A stretch of 38,265 nt of DNA, taken from the NCBI GenBank assembly GCA_964612295.1, contig CAZTDY010000032.1, positions 1 to 38,265 on the forward strand. The letters run 5' to 3'. The notes beneath the pieces were generated by a model, which made no database searches, was not told the DNA's origin, and saw only the letters and a program-made list of their open reading frames with translations. Below, piece after piece: positions 15,748 to 24,916 of the stretch (positions are counted from its first letter, which is position 1; each line of letters begins with the position of its first letter). The position numbers and the translations under genes are program-made. Origin of the DNA: CAYQJL01 sp964612295. Its GTDB lineage: Bacteria; Eisenbacteria; RBG-16-71-46; CAIMUX01; WJJG01.

Positions 15748-18700
15748 ATGCGCGGTCTCGAACAGGTGTTTCGCCAGTCAAGGACGATGGAGTCTGAGTC
15801 TCTGACACCCGACCGGAAGGGTGCCGTCAGGAAGCGCGGGCCGGTGGCCTTCGTGATCGCGGCCTTGCTCATGTTCATCGTTGGCCCAAGTCCCTTCTCC
15901 CCGTGTTTGGCGGATGAGATTGTCGTCACATCTCTCATCGAAGGGGTTGCGGTGACGCTGCGCGACGCGTTGGTGTTGGCGAACACGCTCCCAAACGGTC
16001 CCCATACGATCATCTTCGATGTGGAGGGTACCTACCGGCCGACCTCGGAGCTGCCGCACCTCTTTGTCGACGGTACAGAGATCCGAGGGGAACAGAACAC
16101 TGGCGGAGATCCCTGCCCCTCGGACCTGCCCCGTTTCACGCTATTGGGGGATCTGATTCCGGCATGCCCAGGGCTCTACGTGGAGGCCCACGACTGTGTG
16201 ATCACGGGGCTGGAGATCCGCGAGTGTTGCGGCCCTGCCATCTACATTCACTCCGGCAAGACCGGGAATCAGATCGGAACACCAGGTCCGGAGTCCTGCG
16301 AGCGGGTATACCTCTACATGAACGGCAGCGGAATTACCGTTCCCGGCTCGGGGACGGACAACAACGTCATTCGAAACTGCCGCATCTTCGAGAACCAGGG
16401 CAAAGGGGTCGAGTTCATTGCGGGTCCCAGTTTCAACCGAGTCGGAGTCGACCAAGACGGTGAACGAAACTACATCTACGCCAACGGAACCAATGGCGTC
16501 CGGCTGGTGACGGGCGCAGAGACGGGGGGCGCGACCCTCGAGGGCAATGTCATCGACGGAAACTACGTTTATGGGAATTGCGCCAACGGTGTTCTCTGTG
16601 TTGGTGACGAGGAACCGTACATCATTCACGAGACGGTGATCAGCCAAAACCACATCGGTCGCAATGAGGTTGGTTTTGCGGCGGGGAACAACGTCGACGG
16701 CGTGCGCCTGCGCGGTGCCAGCCCTCGCAACTACATCCTCGACAACCTCATCGTGGACAACGACCACAACGGGATCACGCTCATGGAAGAGTCGGACGAA
16801 GACTCGATCTCCGGCAACTTCATTGGTGTCCTGAGTGCCGGCGGTCCGATGGGCAATCACGGTTTCGGTATCTATGCCCAGACGGATGACAACACCATCG
16901 GCCCCAACAACACCATCATGTACAACGGGGACGGGAGTACGGACTTCGCGGGCGTAGCACTGATCGACAGTCCCGACTACATCCCCGAGCGGAACGAGCT
17001 CTGGGAGAGCATCATTTCGGCGAATGAAGGGCGAGGCGTGATCATCTCCGGGGTGGGCACGAGCGACAATGTGCTCTTGCGTGATTATATCGGCACGGAT
17101 GCTGGCAACAGCCTGCTGGGGAATGTCCATGCCGGCGTCGTGATCGACGATAGCGCGAGCGTCAATTTCGTCCGCAAATGTGTGATTGGAGACAACGGGA
17201 GCAGCGGAGTGCGGCTGCTCAATGGCGCCTATGACAACCGGATCTATGTAAACCACATTGGAACGGATGAACTGGACACTGCGGCTCTTCCAAATGTCGG
17301 GGGTGTCACCGTCAAGAGTGGCGGGAATCGGATCGGGGGGACCGGAACCGGGATGGGGAATACGATCTGCAATAACAACGGATGGGGGATCCGGGCCGTC
17401 TCCGATGAACGCAGCAAGGAGAACTACATCGTCCAGAATCTCATCGGGACAAATGCCGCGGGAGATGCCATGGGCAATACGGCGGGTGGCGTGTGGCTTG
17501 GAGACGGGATGATCAACAACGAGATCGGCGATTGGGCCAGTGAAGCAGGAGCCCCCAATGTGATCATGTACAACGGAGGGCCGGGAGTGAAGATCGGCGA
17601 AGCGGGAGCACTGGAAACGCCGGTACAAAATCGCGTGCTCACGAACCGCATCTGTCAAAACGCGGGCGACCCCATCGTCCTCGTCAATGGCGGAAACGAC
17701 ATGTTGCCACCCCCGGAGGTCTATTCGGCGTTCAATGCAATCATGCTGCCGGGTGGTGATATGGTAGGGGTCGTGTCGGGGAGCATTGGCTACACCCATC
17801 CGCCGGATGTGATCACTCGCATCCAGATCTTCTATGACACCTCCGATGAGTGCTGCCTGTACTACGGTCACGTGAGTGTCTCTGAGACTGAAGATAGCTG
17901 GACGCTGCAGGCGGAACCACTGCCCTCCGATGCACGGGTCTACGCGACCGAAACGACGAAGGGGCCGAACGATCCTGCACAACCGCGCCTGCAGACCTCC
18001 GGCGTGTCGGACGAGGTCGAATGGGGATGGTGGCAGCACTGGAATGATTGGTGTGACGGCTTTCCCTGTCCGTGGCTGGGAACCGAGGATCTGGGACGCT
18101 CCGTCAGTTGGATTGACTTCGACAACGATGGGCTCATGGATCTCTTCATCTGCAACGCGAACAGCGAGAATCGGCTCTTGCGGAACGTGGGGGATGGCTC
18201 ATTCGAAGCCGTGGACATCGGGCCGCTGGTGGCGCCCGGCGCGAGTAGCGTGTCGGCCGCCTGGGCGGATGCAGACAACGATGGTGACCAGGATGTCTAC
18301 TTGATCAACTCCGGGATGGCCAACCAGCTGTTCCGCCATGACGGTGAGGGAGTCTTTGTCGACGTCACGCCCGAAGGGATGGCCGACGACGGGCTGGGCC
18401 GTTGTGCTGCCTGGGCAGACTACGATAGCGACGGAGACCTGGATGTCTTCCTGACCAACTTCGGGTCAAGCGACCTCCTGTACCACAACGAGGGAGGGTT
18501 GATCTTCAGCATCAACGAACCGGTTGAAGAACCAGGATGGGAACAATTCCTGTCCGTCGGGGCTGCCTGGGGGGATTGTGACAACGACGGTGACCCCGAT
18601 CTCTATATCGTGATCAGCGAGGGATCCAACCTGTTGCTGCGAAACGACCAAGAGATGGGATTCGTGAACGTGACCTCTGGCCCCCTGGGTGATACTGGAC

Positions 18701-19710
18701 AGGGCCGGGGTGTGATCTGGGGCGATTTCCACAACGATGGGCTCCTGGATCTCTACCTCGCCAACTACGATGGTTCAAACCGCCTCCTGCGGAATCTGGG
18801 TGGCTGCCTATTCGAGGATGCCACGGTAGGGCCGGAGGGGGATCCTGGGCCGGGGCGAGGGGTGAGCGCGGGTGACTTCGATCTCGACGGTGACCTCGAC
18901 CTCTACGTCGCAAATGATGCCGACACCAACGTGCTCTTGCTGAACGATGGCTCAGGCCAGTTCAGTATCATCGACGATCCGGAACCGATGCCCGACGGCG
19001 GTCACTTCTCCTGCCCGTTGGCCGATTACGATCTGGATGGGGATGTCGACCTCATGCTCGTGGAGAAGGCAGCGGGTGCGGACAACACACTCCTCACCAA
19101 TCTCCAAACCAACGGCCATCATTGGTTGCACGTCAACCTGAATGGGCTTGTGTCCAATGAGTTCGGCGTTGGGGCGCGGATCGAGGTCACGACCGAGGGG
19201 CAGAACCAGCGAAATGTCCAGATTCGGCAGGTCAGTGCAAGCACCGGCTCGCTCGGGCAGGACTCCATGACCGAGGAATTCGGGCTGGGGGACGCGGAGT
19301 CGGCCGCGCTGGTCCGGGTGGTTTGGCCCAGCGGGCGTATTACCGAGCTGTATGATGTCGCTGCGGATGAGCCGATCCTCATCGATGAACCGGATAGCGG
19401 CGATGTGGGTGACGATCCTCAAGGCGAGTCGATCACAGCCGCCTTGCTACCCTGCACGCCGAACCCGGGACATCCGACGACCCGAATCACCTTCACCTTG
19501 GCGGAATCCGATTGGATCCAGCTGCAAATCTACGACGCACAGGGCCGCCTGCTTCGCTCCTTGGCGGAGGGTACCCATGCTCCCGGTCGATATGATGTCA
19601 CCTGGGACGGTCGCGACCTGTGGTCGAGGCCCGTTCCGGCCGGGACCTACTTCCTGAACCTCACTGCGGGGACGGTGCAGCAACGCAGAGCGATCACTTT
19701 GATCAGGTGA
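15748..19710 (+). CDS. Large secreted mosaic: beta-helix, seven FG-GAP/VCBS repeats, UnbV/ASPIC, FlgD-like C-terminus
   Basis: A 1320-residue surface or secreted protein. A signal or anchor segment at ~32-56 (PVAFVIAALLMFIVGPS) follows a basic N-terminus. Residues ~57-650 form a right-handed parallel beta-helix with many N-x-I-x2-N and IGT-type turns. Residues ~791-1100 hold seven calcium-binding FG-GAP/VCBS repeats (DFDNDGLMDLF, DADNDGDQDVY, DYDSDGDLDVF, DCDNDGDPDLY, DFHNDGLLDLY, DFDLDGDLDLY, DYDLDGDVDLM). Then come an UnbV/ASPIC domain (~1139-1205, GVGARIEV, RVVWPSGRI) and a FlgD-Ig-like domain (~1235-1320, IYDAQGRLLRSL, PVPAGTYFLNL). ATG 15748 has AGGAGG a few bases upstream. It is probably adhesive or carbohydrate-facing; no catalytic site is evident. 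Confidence 0.9.
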   Translation: MRGLEQVFRQSRTMESESLTPDRKGAVRKRGPVAFVIAALLMFIVGPSPFSPCLADEIVVTSLIEGVAVTLRDALVLANTLPNGPHTIIFDVEGTYRPTSELPHLFVDGTEIRGEQNTGGDPCPSDLPRFTLLGDLIPACPGLYVEAHDCVITGLEIRECCGPAIYIHSGKTGNQIGTPGPESCERVYLYMNGSGITVPGSGTDNNVIRNCRIFENQGKGVEFIAGPSFNRVGVDQDGERNYIYANGTNGVRLVTGAETGGATLEGNVIDGNYVYGNCANGVLCVGDEEPYIIHETVISQNHIGRNEVGFAAGNNVDGVRLRGASPRNYILDNLIVDNDHNGITLMEESDEDSISGNFIGVLSAGGPMGNHGFGIYAQTDDNTIGPNNTIMYNGDGSTDFAGVALIDSPDYIPERNELWESIISANEGRGVIISGVGTSDNVLLRDYIGTDAGNSLLGNVHAGVVIDDSASVNFVRKCVIGDNGSSGVRLLNGAYDNRIYVNHIGTDELDTAALPNVGGVTVKSGGNRIGGTGTGMGNTICNNNGWGIRAVSDERSKENYIVQNLIGTNAAGDAMGNTAGGVWLGDGMINNEIGDWASEAGAPNVIMYNGGPGVKIGEAGALETPVQNRVLTNRICQNAGDPIVLVNGGNDMLPPPEVYSAFNAIMLPGGDMVGVVSGSIGYTHPPDVITRIQIFYDTSDECCLYYGHVSVSETEDSWTLQAEPLPSDARVYATETTKGPNDPAQPRLQTSGVSDEVEWGWWQHWNDWCDGFPCPWLGTEDLGRSVSWIDFDNDGLMDLFICNANSENRLLRNVGDGSFEAVDIGPLVAPGASSVSAAWADADNDGDQDVYLINSGMANQLFRHDGEGVFVDVTPEGMADDGLGRCAAWADYDSDGDLDVFLTNFGSSDLLYHNEGGLIFSINEPVEEPGWEQFLSVGAAWGDCDNDGDPDLYIVISEGSNLLLRNDQEMGFVNVTSGPLGDTGQGRGVIWGDFHNDGLLDLYLANYDGSNRLLRNLGGCLFEDATVGPEGDPGPGRGVSAGDFDLDGDLDLYVANDADTNVLLLNDGSGQFSIIDDPEPMPDGGHFSCPLADYDLDGDVDLMLVEKAAGADNTLLTNLQTNGHHWLHVNLNGLVSNEFGVGARIEVTTEGQNQRNVQIRQVSASTGSLGQDSMTEEFGLGDAESAALVRVVWPSGRITELYDVAADEPILIDEPDSGDVGDDPQGESITAALLPCTPNPGHPTTRITFTLAESDWIQLQIYDAQGRLLRSLAEGTHAPGRYDVTWDGRDLWSRPVPAGTYFLNLTAGTVQQRRAITLIR
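18118..19052 (+). repeat. Seven FG-GAP/VCBS repeats with ~150-bp period
   Basis: The calcium-loop codons for D-x-D-x-D-G motifs recur near 18118, 18268, 18420, 18577, 18724, 18877 and 19022, spaced 147-157 nt apart. This is about one 50-residue repeat each and implies tandem internal duplication. Confidence 0.8.
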
Positions 19711-19756
19711 GAGCCCCCCCAAAGATCGTTCTGCGCCGAAGGCGTCTGATGCGGTG

Positions 19757-19799
19757 AGAGACGGCGCTGCCGGTTCTGCGACCGGTAGCGCCGTTCTCT
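19757..19799 (+). terminator. Strong terminator-like hairpin after the mosaic gene
   Basis: AGAGACGGCGCTGCCGGT pairs with ACCGGTAGCGCCGTTCTCT across a 6-nt loop, with one G-U pair and one bulge. It starts 46 nt after the stop at 19710. No T-run follows. Confidence 0.5.
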
Positions 19800-19823
19800 G
19801 CTCCGCCCGATCACTGGGATCTC

Positions 19824-19852
19824 TGGACCAACCTGGAAGGGAGAGGTATACT
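19824..19852 (+). promoter_or_regulatory. Candidate sigma70-type promoter for the lipoprotein pair
   Basis: TGGACC (-35, 4/6) and TATACT (-10, 5/6) are separated by 17 nt, just after the hairpin at 19757-19799. Transcription would begin about 70 nt before the GTG at 19932. Confidence 0.45.
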
Positions 19853-19931
19853 CTGGCCCCGTTAAGAGGCGAGGCCACAACAGACGCGGTGTGCTGCTTG
19901 GACAAGCGCCTCACACTGGAGGAGGAAGAGC

Positions 19932-22427
19932 GTGCACTGTACTGGAGTGCGGAAGCGGCATACGTGGCGTACGATTCGGCCTGGGCCCAGTGGCCGGCTT
20001 TGGGTTCCGATCATCGGACTCAGCGCCCTTTTGCTCGTCGGCATCCTCGCCGGGTGTGGGTCCGAGCCCACCGTCGACCTACCTGAACCAGGGCGGATCC
20101 AAGGTCCCTGGGAGCCTCTCGACACATCCGGCGGTCCCTGGAACGTGCTTCTCATCACGCTCGACACGATGCGTCAGGATCACCTGGGATGTTATGGCTT
20201 CGAGAGGGACATCACACCCAACCTGGATCGTCTCGCCTCCGAGGGCATTCTATTTGAAGATGCCGTCACGCCTGTTCCGGTAACCTTGCCGGCGCACACG
20301 ACCATCCTGACCGGCTTGGACCCGTGTGAGCACGGTGTGCGCAACAACGCCTCTTTCGTACTCGATGATCGGTACGAGACGCTGGCCGAGGTTCTCCAGG
20401 CAGAAGGCTATCAGACCGGGGCGACGCCGGCGGCGATACCGCTCGAGGGTAGCTTTGGATTGGCGCAGGGCTTCGATGTCTACGATGATGATTTCCCGGA
20501 GCCGCCCACCCAGTACGATGCCCAGCAGCGGCGGGCGGGCGAGGTCACGGACATCGCGCTCGCCTGGATTCAGGCTGCGGTCGACACCGGTGAGTCACGG
20601 CCCTTCTTCCACTGGGCGCACTACTTCGATCCCCACTTCCCCTACGATCCACCCGAGCCTTTTCTCAGCAGCACGCAGAGCCGGTATGAAGGCGAGATTG
20701 CCTACATGGACAGCGAGTTGGGCCGGCTGTTCGAGGGACTCAGCAGTCTGGGGCTGCGCAAGAGCACATGGATCGTCGTCGTGTCGGACCACGGCGAGGC
20801 GCTGGGCGAACACAATGAAGAGTTCCACTCCATGCTCATCTACCGGCCGACCCAAGATGCCCCGATGCTGATCGTGCCGCCCAGCGATTGGCCCGGCATT
20901 GAGCCGTCGAAGGTGCGCGGCGCGCGCATCGAAGGCCTGGTGCGGCTCAAGGACATCGCACCGACTCTGATCCATGGACTGGGACTTGCGGAGGATCGGG
21001 CGATCGGGACCGGCTCCAGCCTCCTGCCCATGGTGGCCGGAACCTGGCAGGGACCGTTGGTCGCGTATCAGGAATCGTTGGTGCCGTTCTTGGAGTGTGG
21101 ATGGTGTGAGCTTCGCGGTGTGCGGCTCAAGGACTGGACTTACATCCGGGCGCCGCAGCGAGAACTCTACGATCTGGGCGCGGATCCAAAGGAACTCAAG
21201 AACCTTTATGAGAAACACCCGCGGTTCGCGGCGACCCTGGATGGATGGATCGACTTCTTCACCGGTGATGAGGTCCAGGCCTCGCCCAACGCGATCGACC
21301 AGGAGACGGTCGAACAACTCCGCAGTCTCGGCTACATCGGTAGTGCCGCTCCGAGTGGGTCCCCGGTCAATGATCGCGACCCAAAGGAGTTGATTCAGCT
21401 TTCGACGGACGTTGGCAACGCACGGACCGCGATGAGAAACCGGAATCCGGCGGCGGCCTGCCAGCTGCTCGAGAATGTCCTTCGCCAGGATCCGAGGAAC
21501 CCTGAGGCGAATCGGGTCTATGCGGCAGCGCTGACGATGGTCGGGGACCATGCGCGAGCGCTGCGCGCGTACGCGACGTTGCGTGAACACTATCCCCAGG
21601 ATCCGCAGATCCTCGTCGATATGGCAACCGCCGGGGTGTATTCGGGCAAGTTTGCGGACGCCGTGGGATACTTGGAGGAGGCTTTGGTTCTCGATTCGGC
21701 GTTCCAGCCGGCGATCGATCTCATGCCGCGCGCTTTGGCGCAGTCAGGAAACGTCGAGGGTGGACGTAGATTCCTGCAGGATAGGGTCGCAGCGGCGGAC
21801 AATGTGGCCTCGGCCGAGGCGTTCATGATCCTCTTGATGCAGTATGAATGGGAGGTCAACAACCGAACGGCCGCAGTCGCTGTCGCCGAGGAGATCCTCG
21901 AAGCGAATCCGCGCTCGGCGGCCGCCCACACGGTGCTCGGTAATCAGGCGTGGGACGTGGCGATGCGGGAGCTGACCGCCTCGGGCTCTTCGCCGCCCGA
22001 CTACAATGCGCCGCAGCTCAGCGTGGCGGAACGCCATTGGCGGATAGCTCTTGAAAACGATCCGGATGAAGTGATTGCGGCAGTCCGGTTGGGCAGTCTG
22101 TTGTCGAACCGTGGCCGAGTGGACGAGGCGATCGAGATGTTCGCCGGTATTGTCGAGACTCAACCGGAGAACGCCATCATCCACGCGGAACTGGGGAAGC
22201 TGCTGCAACGTACGAAGCGAGGCCGGGAGGCGATCCCGCACTATCAGATCGCCTATGCCTTGGGATATTTCGAAGCGGGGTACTTGGCCAACTACGGGCT
22301 GGCACTTGCTGCCACGGGAGATCGGGCGCAAGCCCGGGCCCTGCTGCAGAAGGCTCTCCAGTCCGGGCCGAGCCCGCAGCTTGCGTCGGCCATTCAACGA
22401 CATCTGGCGACACTGTCGGCGCAATAG
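19932..22427 (+). CDS. Sulfatase/alkaline-phosphatase-fold TPR lipoprotein, copy 1
   Basis: An 831-residue lipoprotein. A TM segment ends in a lipobox LAGC with C42. Residues ~70-430 are a sulfatase-family domain (PF00884 type). Metal-ligand segments are VLLITLDTMRQDH (D78), HYFDPHFPY (~230-238) and VVSDHGEALGEH (D286, H287). The nucleophile site reads PVTLPAHT, with Thr T118 where sulfatases carry the Cys converted to formylglycine, so a Thr-nucleophile phospho-transferase or hydrolase is more likely than a sulfatase. Residues ~500-831 are TPR-like helical repeats. GTG 19932 has GGAGGAGGAAG upstream. A paralogue follows after 28 nt; both probably form one transcript. The substrate is unknown. 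Confidence 0.88.
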   Translation: MHCTGVRKRHTWRTIRPGPSGRLWVPIIGLSALLLVGILAGCGSEPTVDLPEPGRIQGPWEPLDTSGGPWNVLLITLDTMRQDHLGCYGFERDITPNLDRLASEGILFEDAVTPVPVTLPAHTTILTGLDPCEHGVRNNASFVLDDRYETLAEVLQAEGYQTGATPAAIPLEGSFGLAQGFDVYDDDFPEPPTQYDAQQRRAGEVTDIALAWIQAAVDTGESRPFFHWAHYFDPHFPYDPPEPFLSSTQSRYEGEIAYMDSELGRLFEGLSSLGLRKSTWIVVVSDHGEALGEHNEEFHSMLIYRPTQDAPMLIVPPSDWPGIEPSKVRGARIEGLVRLKDIAPTLIHGLGLAEDRAIGTGSSLLPMVAGTWQGPLVAYQESLVPFLECGWCELRGVRLKDWTYIRAPQRELYDLGADPKELKNLYEKHPRFAATLDGWIDFFTGDEVQASPNAIDQETVEQLRSLGYIGSAAPSGSPVNDRDPKELIQLSTDVGNARTAMRNRNPAAACQLLENVLRQDPRNPEANRVYAAALTMVGDHARALRAYATLREHYPQDPQILVDMATAGVYSGKFADAVGYLEEALVLDSAFQPAIDLMPRALAQSGNVEGGRRFLQDRVAAADNVASAEAFMILLMQYEWEVNNRTAAVAVAEEILEANPRSAAAHTVLGNQAWDVAMRELTASGSSPPDYNAPQLSVAERHWRIALENDPDEVIAAVRLGSLLSNRGRVDEAIEMFAGIVETQPENAIIHAELGKLLQRTKRGREAIPHYQIAYALGYFEAGYLANYGLALAATGDRAQARALLQKALQSGPSPQLASAIQRHLATLSAQ

Positions 22428-22443
22428 GCCGCCGCGGAGGAAG

Positions 22444-22450
22444 AGGAGGG
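22444..22450 (+). promoter_or_regulatory. Ribosome-binding site that fixes a TTG start
   Basis: AGGAGGG lies 5 nt upstream of TTG 22456, the only start placing a complete lipoprotein signal peptide immediately downstream of the previous gene's stop. Confidence 0.7.
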
Positions 22451-22455
22451 CAGGT

Positions 22456-24894
22456 TTGCCGTTCATCAAGACCAGGGCGATCGGAGCACTCTTGCTGCTG
22501 ACTGCAGCGTTGCTGGCCGGCTGTGCATCGGAACCCACCGTCGATCTGCCCGAACCCCAGCGGCTTCAGGCACCCTGGAGTCCATTGGATGCGACGGGAG
22601 GACCCTGGAACGTCCTCCTCATCACCCTCGACACGACGCGGCAGGACCATCTCGGGTGCTATGGTTTTGAACAAGACATTACCCCCAATCTTGATCAGCT
22701 TGCCTCTGAAGGGATTCTGTTCGAACACGCGACCGCGCAGGTCCCGGTGACCTTGCCCTCGCACGCCACGATCCTCACGGGCCTTGATCCCTGCGAACAT
22801 GGAGTGCGCAACAACGGGGCTTTCGTACTCGATGACCAGTATGCAACGGTGACCGAGTTTCTCCACGCGCAGGGCTATACGACCGGCGCGACGCTCGGCG
22901 CGATTCCGGTCGCGCGCCGTTTCGGCCTGGCGCAGGGGTTTGAGACCTATGACGACGACTTCCCGGAACCCGCGACCCACCTCGACGCCGAGGAGAGGCG
23001 CGCAGGCGACGTCACCGACATCGCGCTCGATTGGATTCGGGAAGCGGTGACCGCGGACGAGCCCCGCCCGTTCTTCCATTGGGCGCACTACTTCGATCCC
23101 CACTTTCCCTACGATCCTCCGGAACCATTTCTCAGTCGCTTTGAGAACCCGTATGACGGTGAAGTCGCCTACATGGACGATGAGGTCGGTCGGCTGATGC
23201 GGGGGGTCGACGATCTGGGACTGCGGAGGAACACCTGGATCTTTGTCGTTGCGGACCACGGTGAATCGCTTGGCCAACACAATGAGGTGTTTCACGCCAT
23301 CCTCCTCTACCGACCGACCATGGATGTTCCGATGCTGATCATCCCGCCCGGCGATTGGCCGGGCATTGAGCCATCCAAGACACGCGGCGTTCGCATCGAA
23401 GGCGTGGTACGACTCAAGGACGTCGCGCCTACTGTGATCCACGGGCTGGGTTTCGCAGAGGACAGTGCGATTGGAACCGGTTCCAGCCTGCTGCCTATGG
23501 TGACGGACGCCTGGCCGGGGCCGTTGGTCGCCTACCAGGAGACGCTCGTGCCGTTTATTGAGTGTGCCTGGTGTGAGCTTCGCGGTGTGCGTCTCAAGGA
23601 CTGGAGTTATGTCCGTGCGCCACAGCGAGAACTCTACAATCTCAAGACCGATCCTGGGGAGCTCGAGAATCTCCATGAGAAACACCCATCGCTGGCGGCA
23701 ACCCTTGACAGGTGGATTGACTTCTTCATCAGCGAGGAGGTCCCATCGACACCCCATGCGACCGATGAGGAAACCGCTGAGCAACTCCGGAGTCTCGGCT
23801 ACTTCGGGAGCGCAACTCCGAGCGGATCCCCGGTCAATGACCGGGATCCCAAGGTGCTCATGCCGCTCTTCCATGAGATCGCAAAGTCGCGCACGTCTCT
23901 GAAGAACCAAAACCCGTGGCTGACCCGTCAAGTGCTGGAAGGAGTTCTTCGCGAGGATCCGGGCAACCCGGAGGCGAATCGGCTTTACGCCTCCACGCTG
24001 GTCATGCTCGGGGAACCGGAGCGTGCGATTGGTCCGTATGCGAAGCTGCGACAGCACTTTCCGAGCGATCCGCAGATCCTGGTCGAAATGGCAAACGCCT
24101 GTCTGCAGGCGAAGAAGTTTCCGGAGGCCGTGAGCTACCTGAATGAGGCCCTGGAACTCGATTCCTCTTTCGGGGCTGCGATCAGCCTCATGCCGCGGGC
24201 CTTGGGAGAGGCGGGGGAAGTGGAGCGTGGGCGGCAGTTTCTCAGGGACCAAATGGCGACGGCCGAAGATGCGACTTCGGCCGAAGCGGCCAAGGTCTTG
24301 CTGATGCAGTACGAATGGGAGGTCGACCAGCCGGCCGCCGCGATCGCCCTGGCGCTGGAAATCCTGGAAGCGAATCCACGCTCGGCCCCGGCACACACCC
24401 TGCTCGGCAATCAGGCTTGGGAGGATGGGATTCAGGAGCTGACCGCCGCGGGGCCGTCGGCCTCTTTCTCGGACTTACCGAACATCCAAACGGCAGAGAG
24501 ACATTGGCGCACGGCCTTGAACATCGATCCAGGTGACGGCCAGGCGGCGGTGAAACTTGCATCACTGTTGACGCGCCGCGGTGAGATGCCTGAAGCCATC
24601 GATCTGTACAACGGTCTCCTCGCGATCCAGCCGGAGAACGGCATGGCGCATGCGGAGCTGGGGAAGCTGCTGCATCAATCGAAACGAGGCCGCGAGGCCG
24701 TGGACCACTATCGGGCGGCCTACGCCACCGGGTATCTGGAAGCCGGATACCTCACGAACTACGGAATCGCCCTTGCCTCGATGGGAGATCCTGCCAAAGC
24801 TCGGGAGGTGCTTCAGAAGGCGCTGCAGGCCGGGCCCTCTCCCCAGCTCGCGGCCACGATTCAGCAGCAGTTGGCGAGGCTTTCGAGGCGGTAG
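22456..24894 (+). CDS. Sulfatase/alkaline-phosphatase-fold TPR lipoprotein, copy 2
   Basis: An 812-residue paralogue of the preceding gene, clearly more than half identical by eye along its whole length. TTG 22456 is chosen because AGGAGGG is 5 nt upstream and the product begins with a perfect lipoprotein signal (IGALLLLTAALLAGC, lipid-attachment C23). The frame is open back to 22075, but that part overlaps copy 1 out of frame. VLLITLDTTRQDH (D59), PVTLPSHA with Thr T99 at the nucleophile position, HYFDPHFPY and VVADHGESLGQH are conserved, so the same Thr-type chemistry is expected. TPR-like repeats fill the C-terminal ~320 residues. Tandem duplication with divergence suggests different substrates or partners. 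Confidence 0.87.
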   Translation: MPFIKTRAIGALLLLTAALLAGCASEPTVDLPEPQRLQAPWSPLDATGGPWNVLLITLDTTRQDHLGCYGFEQDITPNLDQLASEGILFEHATAQVPVTLPSHATILTGLDPCEHGVRNNGAFVLDDQYATVTEFLHAQGYTTGATLGAIPVARRFGLAQGFETYDDDFPEPATHLDAEERRAGDVTDIALDWIREAVTADEPRPFFHWAHYFDPHFPYDPPEPFLSRFENPYDGEVAYMDDEVGRLMRGVDDLGLRRNTWIFVVADHGESLGQHNEVFHAILLYRPTMDVPMLIIPPGDWPGIEPSKTRGVRIEGVVRLKDVAPTVIHGLGFAEDSAIGTGSSLLPMVTDAWPGPLVAYQETLVPFIECAWCELRGVRLKDWSYVRAPQRELYNLKTDPGELENLHEKHPSLAATLDRWIDFFISEEVPSTPHATDEETAEQLRSLGYFGSATPSGSPVNDRDPKVLMPLFHEIAKSRTSLKNQNPWLTRQVLEGVLREDPGNPEANRLYASTLVMLGEPERAIGPYAKLRQHFPSDPQILVEMANACLQAKKFPEAVSYLNEALELDSSFGAAISLMPRALGEAGEVERGRQFLRDQMATAEDATSAEAAKVLLMQYEWEVDQPAAAIALALEILEANPRSAPAHTLLGNQAWEDGIQELTAAGPSASFSDLPNIQTAERHWRTALNIDPGDGQAAVKLASLLTRRGEMPEAIDLYNGLLAIQPENGMAHAELGKLLHQSKRGREAVDHYRAAYATGYLEAGYLTNYGIALASMGDPAKAREVLQKALQAGPSPQLAATIQQQLARLSRR

Positions 24895-24916
24895 CACAAC
24901 ACTCGAGGTGCAGCCG

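Noticed and set aside
16141..18039. 632-codon antisense open frame under the mosaic gene
   Set aside because: It mirrors codon bias of the real gene; composition (His/Val/Asp-rich) is not protein-like and the sense gene has clear domains.
22177..24396. 739-codon antisense open frame under lipoprotein copy 2
   Set aside because: It is a shadow of the sense gene, which has full sulfatase-fold and TPR motifs.
19932..24894. True sulfatases with formylglycine
   Set aside because: The C/S-x-P-x-R motif is absent; the position is Thr.
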